DNA of 64,000 nt from Owenia fusiformis (Eukaryota; Annelida; Polychaeta; Sabellida; Oweniidae), in contig CAIIXF020000004.1 of the NCBI GenBank assembly GCA_903813345.2, forward strand, positions 29,389,985-29,453,984, written 5' to 3'. Under the pieces are notes generated by a model. That model was given only the letters and a program-made list of their open reading frames with translations. It was not told where the DNA came from and did not search any database. How positions within the stretch are numbered: position 1 is the first letter of the stretch; every line of letters starts with the position of its first letter. This document shows positions 55,641 through 64,000 of the stretch, one piece after another. Position numbers and translations under genes: made by a program.

Positions 55641-56033
55641 AGTATGTATTACATCACCTAAAATGGTGAATCAAACAAACTTACTTAACATGTACACACA
55701 ATATAAAAATATCCAAGGTAAACTGATTTTTTTCTAGTTACCAATTTCTATCTTTACCCGCTAAAATCTACTAGTTTTATGGACAAATCAAGGATTTTAA
55801 GTCAATTTGGCAACTTTTTGCAACTTTTGTGTTTTTGCATAGCTTTTGGCAACCGGAAAAATATTGCAACATTCTCTGGTGTCAGATGAATGATGGAACT
55901 TATCTGATGCAATTTGAATTCTACTGGCTCTTTAAGTAAACCCCTTGACCATTGGATAAATACAGATGACATAATTGATTGCACAAGTGTATCTTGTCGG
56001 AAGAACAGCATAACACTTTAATTTCTGTTACAG

Positions 56034-56099
56034 CCATGCACTGATCAGTCTTCTACACCAATCTCCAAACCTACCTCCCTCAAACAAAGCAGAACCAAG
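56034..56099 (+). CDS. Putative 66-nt exon, copy 2
   Basis: Same 22 codons and splice sites as 54891-54956. Because the exon length is a multiple of three, the duplication would lengthen the protein without breaking the frame. No further 3' exon was identified. Confidence 0.5.
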
Positions 56100-56960
56100 G
56101 TAAGATAACAACTAGCTAATATAATATGAGAATCTGCTTTCACTAAACAGGCCATAAGGCATTTATTACAAAAAGCTGTACCTAAAAAGGACAATTTCCT
56201 CTTTCTAAAGCCAGTGAGCATTTCTTATACTATACAGGGCATATCAAAAAAATGCAACAAGCAGTAATCTCGGAAAAGCATAAAACTAGTGATAGCAGCA
56301 GCGATTTCATTTAAGTTATCATAAAGCCACATATCTCCTCTTTCCAATGGTATGCCATTCATTGACATTGGGTCATGGTTGGCCAAATAATCATTCCTTT
56401 TGCAAATGGGCCAAAATTAGCTTGGGACCAAGTTATAAACATCGCAAAAGTCAGTGCACCGGGCCAGGTGCTATTGGATGAATGCAGAAAAAACAGTGAT
56501 GACTGCATCCTTTTCATTCAATGTACCACCAACCCACATTTTTCTTCTTTGCAATGGTATATCATTTATTCACATGGAGTCATGGTTAGCCAAATAATCA
56601 TTACTTTCGTACAGTGAGGCAAAATCAGCTCTGGATCAAGTTTTAAACATTGCAAAAGTCGGTACATAGAACATAGGTGCTATGGGTGCTATAGGTGGAA
56701 GAAGGTGTGGCATAGACAGTTAAGTGTTCATCCTCATACTCTTGCAAGATTACATCCCACAACTATGTAGTGTTTTGATATTAGTGGATTACCATATTCA
56801 TTGTAAAAGAGATAATGACTTTTTGTTCAGAGAAGTTATTACATGTAGTACCATATTCATAGTAAAGAATATGAGACATTGTTTTGTGATATGTTTGTTA
56901 AAATGGACTCTTGAGATACATATGATATTTTATTTGTTTGTTAACATAGACTAAAAGGGG
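56100..56960. other. Duplicated tail, then unassigned sequence
   Basis: TCATGGTTGGCCAAATAATC (56370) and TCATGGTTAGCCAAATAATC (56579) start two ~205-bp related segments (CTTGGGACCAAGTTATAAAC and CTCTGGATCAAGTTTTAAAC follow). The last 250 bp may be interior of the LTR element that ends at 57070, but no protein motif is visible. Confidence 0.45.
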
Positions 56961-57070
56961 AGATGTAATGATATACGTGTAATGTGTGAACAATCCCGTG
57001 ATTGTTATTTGATAAATGTTTCCTCCAGTACCTACATCCGGGATAGAGAGTGAGAATAAACGCCATTACA
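56952..57070 (+). mobile_element. 3' end of an LTR retrotransposon: polypurine tract and 107-bp LTR
   Basis: AAAAGGGGAGA directly precedes TGTAATGATATACG (56964). The segment ends GCCATTACA at 57070, so TGTAATG and CATTACA form the inverted ends typical of LTRs. An AATAAA lies near its end (57052-57057). No 5' LTR, gag or pol was found in the window, so this is a remnant of a short-LTR (copia- or TRIM-like) element. Confidence 0.6.
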
Positions 57071-57074
57071 AATT

Positions 57075-59570
57075 GAACCGAAAGTTTTATGTCTGATTGT
57101 TATTGAACCAAATGATCAGTTCGCAGAGACTATTCAATGTTTTTTACCCAAAGTTTTGAGATTTGAGCAATTTGTTTGAAACATGTGAGATTTTAATGAA
57201 GAGTTAAGATTAGGCAGATTAATTTTTCAAATATGGCTGTTCAGTGTTCACTGTTCGAATTGGGAGGTGTTCACATTTCAAGGTTTTTTAACATGGGAGA
57301 AAAAATGGGGCTGAAAAAAGCTATCAGATTGGAAGTTTTTCAGGTGTTCAGATATGCAGTTTCTACTGTATTAGAGACCCTCTACTGTATTAGAGACTCT
57401 CTTTCATTTTAACCATGTGTTATGTCTGATAATTTAAACAATTGGCGATTCTGACATCTTAAATCAATTGAACAAACAAACTAATCTTAATTCATCATAT
57501 AATAATTCTGAAAAATTAGAACTCTTTGAACTGCAATTTACAATTACAATATAATAACATATGTACATATAGATAAAGTAATACGAGATAGCATAGTTCA
57601 TGTGAGCATAATGTTTGCAATGGTTAAAGGCCCGGAGTAAAGTTTTTAAATATTATTGCATCAATCTAATATTATACTCATGACTTGGTAAATAGTATTA
57701 TACTCATGACTTGGTAAACTACATGTTACATGTGTTAGGCCTATTGTTTTTTGAAAATTGATGATGGAAAAAGTACAAGCTCCATGCTACCATGAACTGT
57801 TTTTTCAAAATGTGTTTACATTCTAAATGTGCAAACAGATAGATGCAATTTACATGAGATATTCTGAACTTTTTCAGTTGTAGCTTGAAATTGAGAACAA
57901 ATCCGAATAGATTTTGTAGCTATGTCATACATTAGGCATTTTGTACATAAACTTTCACAGTTAAAAACTGTATGAATAGTCACTGCTCCACAGCTGGATG
58001 ACTCTAACTGCAGTTAGCGTCATTCAAGATGGTTGCCAAAATTCTTTTATTTTCGACAAACCTCCAATTTCACCTAAACTAAGAACAGTGATAGTGGTGC
58101 CTTATCATGCTAAGCATGAAGTAATGTGACACTGAGATGGTAATTCTACCAATTTCAGTTGACTACAGATAAAGATGCTGATAAAGTAATGGGAGGGTAT
58201 GTTATTGATGTTTTCCTCAATGAGGGATGACCTCCTGGTGTTTATTTTATTAAATTGTCATGAGAAAGAATGATACGTGACAAAGTTGCTCTCTGTCTGA
58301 TTTTAGCTTTAAGTCTGTGAATATACAGGGTAATCAATAAATAAGGTAAAAGTATCTGGCATTTCTACAGATTTTACCCAATCCTCATAAAACTTGCACA
58401 GAATAATGTTCAAACATTATTGAAATGATATATTTAGTTACAGGATCAAAGTGATGTGATTGGTTGAAGTTATGGTTGCCATAGCAACAGAAAGCATGAA
58501 GACCCGGGGCAACTATCAAAAAACTAAATTTTCAGTCGAAGCACTTTTGATAATATACTTCAAATCACAATTGAAATGGCATATCATATTCTCATTTTAA
58601 ACTTAACTACTATACTTAATGTTCTTTGTTTTTAACAAATAGTTCATGTCTTCTACTCTAGTCTTTGAACACCTTTCATAGACTTACAATAATCACATCA
58701 GTTTTGATTATGTATTCATATTTTCTGTGACATCGAAAACCAAATTTGCCAAAAATATGTAACAATTGAAACAAAGTATTAAAACAATAACTGGTACTGG
58801 TTCTGTTTGATATAACTTACTCAATGGGGTAAAAACCGAAGATATTAATGTTACGAATATTGATACAATAAATACACTATAGCAAACAGCCCTCATTTAA
58901 ATAAGTTTGATCTAGTGTTTTCAAAACTATATCAGATGATGTTGAGGACCAACAATCTACAACTAGGGTAGGACTGGTAGTGTGTCAATAGCTCATGGAA
59001 AATATTATCAAAGAGGAAAATTACTTCAACATATGAATACAAACAAAGCCAAATTTGTTATATTCCTTTAGACTCGAAGTTCTTGAATGAAAAATTCATA
59101 GAGCCTGCTTTAAATGGAAAATTTCCACAAATCAAGCAAGCGTCAATCATTAAGTCATATATAGAACGATTACAAAATTACGATTACAAAATTACCATTA
59201 CAAAAAATCCATAGCTTTTGCACAATTTGAAAACTTGTGAACTTGAGAATTTACAAATCAAAGCAGACATTGTGAAGTATAATGGTTCAAAATATGTAAA
59301 AAAGACAAAAGCTCTCTTTGGCAAACCTCAAGTTAACATCAAGAAAATGTTTATAATGAGGAACTATAGTATGTTACAAGCATTTCTAATGTATACTTTG
59401 CTGTAGCATGTAGAGAAGATAAAGTTATTTATCAAAGTTGTTCATCTTGATTTACAAGGTTTCAGTTTACCACCTTGGAAGTCAAAGAAGAGTTATGTTG
59501 AATGTTCAAAATATATCATATTTTTCTACATGTGTTTTAAACTGTGTGACCTACAACTAAAACATTGAAA
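57075..59570. other. No supported gene over ~2.5 kb
   Basis: AT-rich. 58327-58350 (ATACAGGGTAATCAATAAAT) resembles a Tc1/mariner end but no partner was found. GACTCTAACTGCAGTTAGCGTC at about 58000 is a small palindromic stretch. A 62-codon frame at 59218 is basic and unrecognised. Confidence 0.5.
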
Positions 59571-59579
59571 GTTTGAATT

Positions 59580-60840
59580 ATGCATATAATATTATATCCA
59601 TTCTACTTACAGATCACAATATTATTGGTGACCATCATTATGGCAACAAATATATCAGCAAAACAAGTACAAGAAGAGAATGTAAAGCATATAAAAGAAT
59701 GCAAGAAACAGACATACTGTTTAGATGGTGGGACTTGTCATGTTATACAAGGACTGGAAAGAGTTGCATGTGATTGTCCTACAACAGAACAGGACACAGA
59801 TGTATTGTTAGAGATATATCGGAACAATTATATAACTGTAAACTTGCAGCAAAATTTAATAATACTCAATCAATAGAAAATCCATCCATACACCAAAGAC
59901 TACAGCAAGACAAAGGCCACTCGGTTCAAAACATTTTAGACATTGTGGAGAATCAGCATTCTTACGAAAATGATTTTGAGAAGGGTGATATAGAAATTTT
60001 AATCATTATTTCAACAATCACAGTGACAATTGTTTTATTATTGACAGCAATAATAATATACTTAGTCAAAAGAAGCTGAAGAGAACAGTGAAGGAAAACA
60101 TTACTGCAGCATAGTGCCAACAGACATACATCACACTGTTTTACATACAACAGAGTCCACTCTGGGAGAGAGGAGCTTCAGGATGGTGTCATCTGCATCA
60201 CTGAGTTCAGCATGTGTTTATGCTCTCAAGGAATTCAAGAAAGAACTCGCCACAGCTCATTAAGAACTGTGATCTTTAATCACCCTGGGGCAGAATGACA
60301 GAATCGCAGAATTGCAGAATCCAGCAGCTCCACATGTTCGACCCTACAGACAAGGATAGGCCTGTAATCATCACAAATCTCATAACATCAGCCATCTTCC
60401 CACCATAAACAACCATGAAAACCACCTTAGCATCTCCAGAACACCCCATCAACTACATATCGAATATCATCAGCCTCATACACTCAGTGGAATATGTTCA
60501 TTCCATGGGACTATTACACAACAACATCAAGACTGACAGCGGATGACAGCGTTCCTATCAAATAAGGAATGGTGACAACTCACTTGAAGCCATACAAGCG
60601 CTCTAGACCAACAGCTCTGTCCTGCTGGATGGCCCCAGAGATTTCGTCCAGTGAAGGAGCAACTCAACCACAAGCGATGTTTATTCCATGGTATATTTTG
60701 CACGAGAAGTCAGCAAGGCAACGGGAATGATCAACAGCAAGCTCATGGAAATGTACAGTGTGTATGTAGTAGGATAGGAACAAACGACCACCCCTCACTC
60801 GTAGCAGAATTAAGTTGGGGTGAATGTGGACATTAATCTG
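59580..60840 (+). pseudogene. EGF-TM-kinase-like receptor gene, decayed
   Basis: The Met at 59580 starts a signal-peptide-like stretch (ITILLVTIIMATNISA). An EGF module follows: Cys at residues 41, 47, 53, 64, 66 (ECKKQTYCLDGGTC, VACDC), the sixth Cys (TGHRC, 59801) after a one-base frameshift at 59778. A membrane helix (IVLLLTAIIIYLVKRS) lies near 60000-60078; a second frameshift opens a tail, EGKHYCSIVPTDIH to YALKEFKKELATAH (beta-3-like Lys). Later frames keep PVIITNLITSA, SVEYVHSMGLLHNNIKTDS (catalytic loop, HRD replaced by HNN, 60517), CWMAPEI (60622) and SDVYSMVYFAREV (60673). AATAAA is at 60910. The layout suggests a receptor kinase; stops, shifts and the lost catalytic Asp indicate a pseudogene of an already divergent kinase. 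Confidence 0.65.
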
Positions 60841-60909
60841 ATTTATTTTGCCGTAGAGATTTTCTAAGTATATGTACCTGTAACTGTATATTATGTATAT
60901 ATTGTATAT

Positions 60910-60915
60910 AATAAA
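60910..60915 (+). terminator. AATAAA polyadenylation signal
   Basis: Follows the decayed kinase-like gene by ~80 bp, in GTATATAATAAAGTTTT. Confidence 0.4.
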
Positions 60916-61059
60916 GTTTTAAACGTATTCATTATTTTGTGGTTCAAAATCTATTTCTATAATAATTTGACACTACCTTTGATCTTGCCTCAATAAACCA
61001 AATCCCTCTACAACTTACATATGCCCTAATAGTACATGAACAACATATACATAGAACAT

Positions 61060-61537
61060 GATTCGTTCTGTTTTGCAAGAAAGAGGAATTGTATATGCCT
61101 TTTGAGACATACGATGGACGATGTCTTCCTCTTACAAATAGCTGTTGAGATGGGCATTGCTGCAAAGCAATAAATATTGTAACATTGCTTGCAATTTCAA
61201 GATGGGTCATACAAATGCAGCTGCAATTGGAACACATCCTTAAGCACCATTTTACACTTATCAGTTCAGGAAAGTGCTACAAAACCAGGGACTTTCTATC
61301 GCAATTACCAATGCTACAGTTCGATCATGGCATTAACAATTATGTTATATCGTCAACTACTACAGGGACCCTTATTGGCATTGGACTAGGCAACAGGATT
61401 GACTTTCCCATGCGCTTCTCCAAACCCCCTCCCCCCACCACCCGTCTGTATTGGATCGCTCCAGAAGTGGAAAGTGCCAAATCTCCCAAGTCCATTGCAA
61501 GTGACATATATTCCATAGGACCTTTTATTGGCAAGAT
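61060..61537 (+). pseudogene. Second cysteine-rich/kinase-like fragment, split by a LINE
   Basis: From 61075 a frame reads CKKEELYMPFETYDGRCLPL then TNSC, with DGSYKCSCNWN near 61200 in another frame, both typical of EGF-like or EB modules. From 61431 comes TTRLYWIAPEVESAKSPKSI then ASDIYSIGPFIGKI. WIAPEV and SDIYSIG are the APE and subdomain-IX blocks of a protein kinase, equivalent to CWMAPEI and SDVYSM in the preceding pseudogene. So two related genes or a tandem duplicate lie here. The kinase text is cut at 61537 by the LINE. The 600-codon open frame starting at 61185 fuses this fragment to the LINE and is not a natural protein. Confidence 0.6.
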
Positions 61538-62987
61538 AAAGCTACATAAAGATGGGCTACTATTAGGAAAATTGAAAATGTTTGGTTTTGGTCCGAATAT
61601 CCTGGAATTGATGAAATCATATTTACTACACAGACAAGTGAAGGTGGTATTAGATGGTCATGAGTCAAACTTATCTGAAAAGGGTTATATCAATTCCGGA
61701 GTTCCTCAAGGCTCGATCCTGGGGCCCCTCTTATTTTTGATCTATATCAATGATTTACCTGACAATTTGAATTCAAAATGTTTCATCTATGCAGATGATA
61801 CCTCAATTTACCAGTCATTCACAGCTGAAACAGCAACTGAAATGAACAATGCCCTACAGGAGGATCTCAACCATATTTTTCAATGGTCTGAAGTATGGAA
61901 ATTAAATTTTAAAGCTTCTAAAAGCAAAGATTTGACCTTTTCCAATCCAAAGAAACGTGAAATTTTGACCATAGATCTTTCTCTCGGAAACGACATTATA
62001 CCAAGAGTAAACAGCCATAAGCACTTAGGCTTAATCCTAGACAGAAATCTCACTTTTGACCTTCACATAACTGAACTTGGTGCAAGAATAGACAAACTTT
62101 TAAATCCACTGAAAGCGCTCTGTCAGAAAATAAATGGAAAACATCTCGAAACAATCTTTAAATCTTTTATCCTGCCACTTTTTGACTATGGTGGTATTTT
62201 ATATGGTTGTGCAAACACAACAAAATTACAGTTATTAGATCGACTTTACTATAAAGCCGCTTGCATTTGTTCAGGTACTCTACATGGGACTTCGACAATT
62301 AAAGTGTTGAATAATTTAAATTGGCCAACATTAACAAAGAGGCGTCAATATCACAGAAGCATTTTCATGTATAGGGCACATAATAATATGCAGCCCTCTT
62401 ATGTTCTTAAAATATTTGAGCCTCTCAAAAGAAACCATGCTTATGGTCTAAGAAATCAACTGAGCTACACAATTCCTAATAAATCCTCATTTTCTAATAG
62501 ATCTTGCATATCAAAAACACTGACTGAATGGAATAAGCTTTCACCTGAAATAAGAAATTTACCTACCCTTAGTATATTCAAATCCAGACTTAAAATAGAT
62601 CTATTCAATGACGATGTTACAAATTCATCAGATCTCTCCGTTTCAAGAAAACAAGAAATAATTTTCAATAGAGTGCGCTGTGATCTCATTTTTAAGGCTC
62701 ACCTTTACGCTCACAATTTCACTAATATAAACTCCCCCATTTGCCAGTGTGGAATGGATGGTGAAACAACCAATCACGTAATTTTTCACTGTAATCTAAG
62801 ATCAACATTTTGGACAGAATTTAAAAATGAATTAAAAAATATGAACATAGAATATTCTACTAAATATAGATCACAACGAGACAAACTCTCCCTTATCCTC
62901 AATGGCGATAAAAGGCTACCTAAAGCTGTAAACTTAAATATCCTCAAATGTAGTGCCATCTTTTTTGAACGATGTAAAAATGTCTAG
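61538..62987 (+). CDS. LINE reverse transcriptase, C-terminal two thirds
   Basis: The frame continues from the host flank into LLLGKLKMFGFGPNILELMK, then INSGVPQGSILGPLLFLIYI with NDL, YADD at 61788-61799, HKHLGLILDRNLTFD, FKSFILPLFDYGGILYG, and the zinc knuckle CQCGMDGETTNHVIFHC. It ends at TAG (62985). The order and wording are close to the LINE at 21259-24156 but the two differ throughout, so they are different families or subfamilies of one clade. Endonuclease and the first RT blocks are missing through 5' truncation. The frame has no stops, indicating a young insertion. Confidence 0.9.
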
Positions 62988-63165
62988 GTCACCCCCACCA
63001 CCGTAACCCTCCACAAATACAACCCCTATTTTAATAATTGATTGAATACTGTTAATTGATTTTTATCATATAACATGGCTGATAATGCTGATGCCCAGCC
63101 ACAAGCACATGTGCACTTGTTTACTGTATTCTTTGTATAAATATATAAATAAATAAAAAAAAAAA
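61538..63165 (+). mobile_element. 5'-truncated Jockey/CR1-like LINE with 11-bp target duplication
   Basis: Direct repeats ATTGGCAAGAT at 61527-61537 and 63166-63176 flank the insert, whose 3' end is an A-rich tail (AAATAAATAAAAAAAAAAA). The 5' end lies inside the RT palm. It landed in the kinase-like fragment. Confidence 0.9.
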
Positions 63166-63176
63166 ATTGGCAAGAT

Positions 63177-64000
63177 CTAAATCAGTTCTGTGAAAACATA
63201 TTAAAACAATGTGCAACATCATCAGATGAATCTTTGAACTGGATTGACACCTTAGATAGGGGAGGACTCATAACCCCTGCGAAGCCTCTTGTTAACCTCA
63301 TAAAAAGGGCCGAAACCTTTTTTAGGTTAGGCTTAGCTAATACCCATGGTCCAATAAAAACATGTAAAACAAATGATGATGACTGGTTGGAATCCAAGTG
63401 AGAAGCCAGAATGGCCCAGTGAGACTTTACCTCTGGATCATCACATATTGCTTCACATGTTTCAATAAGAGGACTATCAGACATCATCGACAAGTGCAAA
63501 CCTTTTGCACCAAGCATCATTCCTCATCAAGTGAGAGATGGTGTGAGATACATTTTTAATAACATGAAGAAATAGAAATCTCAATCGAAGAGTACAAAAA
63601 GGAAGTGCTAAGGGCAAATTAAACCCCATCAAGGTTGCTGCCCTCTTTGAAGCAGTGAAAAAGAATAATATGAAACAGGATTCAAGGTGACTTTGAAGTG
63701 GCCATGAAGAAAATAAGTGGGCTTGAAAAATATTTTTAAATTTTGTCATATGATTTTAATGGAAGAATACATGTCAAGTGATGAAGAGGACATGAATGGA
63801 GATATCATCTCTAAGGCCAAATAGCTGCCGAAAGTTAGTGAGGAAACTCACATCAGAGTCGAATAGCACTAGTAGAGTGAAGGAAGTTCTTGATGAGAAA
63901 TACCGTAGCAAACTTAACAAAGCTTTTCAAAAGAACTTTTCAAAATGTACTACAGGAAAAGCAACATCAATTGGAAAGGCTCCTTAGAAAGGATGGCTGA
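63177..64000 (+). pseudogene. Interrupted coding-like stretch, possibly P/THAP9-type C-terminus
   Basis: After the LINE a frame reads LNQFCENILKQCATSSDESL then NWIDTLDRGGLITPAKPLVN and LIKRAETFFRLGLANTHGPI before a TGA at 63399. W-(3-5)-DRGGL-x-P followed by an AExxFR pattern resembles, from memory, the C-terminal part of P-element/THAP9-like transposases. Weaker frames follow (CKPFAPSIIPHQVRDGVRYI; 63796-63987, basic). Whether it joins the kinase-like text before the LINE is unclear. Identification is tentative and the right end runs out of the window. Confidence 0.35.

Noticed and set aside
54659-56011. Two identical 69-codon minus-strand ORFs
   Set aside because: They are duplicated only because the DNA segment is duplicated; they overlap the plus-strand intron and acceptor and show no motif.
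58327-58350. AGGGTAATCAATAAATAAGG as a Tc1/mariner terminus
   Set aside because: No inverted partner or TA-bounded element could be found within several kilobases.

Overview
This window looks like AT-rich, repeat-laden nuclear DNA from a metazoan, most likely a marine invertebrate. The evidence is GT-AG introns with consistent phases, Jockey/CR1-like and L1/Tx1-like non-LTR retrotransposons, Tc1-, mariner-, hAT-, piggyBac-, CACTA- and DDE_Tnp_4-type DNA transposons, a C2H2 finger, Myb/SANT-like modules and an EGF/kinase gene remnant. The phylum cannot be fixed from the sequence (hemichordate, lancelet or lophotrochozoan are all possible). There is no operon structure, rRNA, tRNA or CRISPR array. 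I see no complete, intact host gene; coding signals are transposon proteins, decayed genes or isolated exons.

Layout. 0.2-5 kb: a ~154-bp satellite in which each unit carries two E2F-like GCGCCAAA boxes, then a degenerate ~0.5-kb repeat family. 5.6-6.7 kb: frameshifted Tc1/IS630-type transposase. 7.2-8.5 kb: 5'-truncated LINE (minus strand) with a 10-bp target duplication. 8.6-12.8 kb: a decayed tyrosine-recombinase-like gene whose last four exons still have clean splice sites in one phase, ending at a stop and poly(A) signal; a small MITE sits in one intron. 14.2-17 kb: piggyBac-type MITE, hAT/ZMYM1-like pseudogene, L1-like fragment, then a Myb/SANT-like exon. 19.8-25.3 kb: a ~0.5-kb inverted-repeat pair whose loop holds a long intact-frame LINE (endonuclease-RT). 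25.6-30 kb: minisatellites, one split by a TTAA-inserted MITE, plus LINE fragments and a CACT-ended MITE. 33-41.6 kb: CACTA-like and hAT-like fragments, a mariner relic with ~200-bp inverted termini, and a DDE_Tnp_4 transposase with all three acidic residues but two frameshifts. 42.4-43.1 kb: a 130-150-bp tandem array.

44.1-53.8 kb is the most striking object: a ~9.7-kb element with long, internally repetitive inverted arms and a perfect 6-bp target duplication (AAAAAC). It is inserted inside a ~32-bp minisatellite whose interrupted unit is restored when the element is removed. I see no recognisable transposase in it.

54.3-57.1 kb: a set of small exons, one 66-nt exon duplicated with its introns, and a 107-bp LTR with polypurine tract. 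59.6-61.5 kb: a decayed gene encoding signal peptide, EGF module, transmembrane helix and protein-kinase-like domain, followed by a second kinase-like fragment cut by a LINE (61.5-63.2 kb, 11-bp target duplication). 63.2-64 kb holds an unassigned, interrupted coding-like stretch.

The genes do not form a pathway. The window reads as a layered record of transposon insertions into satellites, other transposons and dead genes, and several insertions can be ordered from their target duplications.
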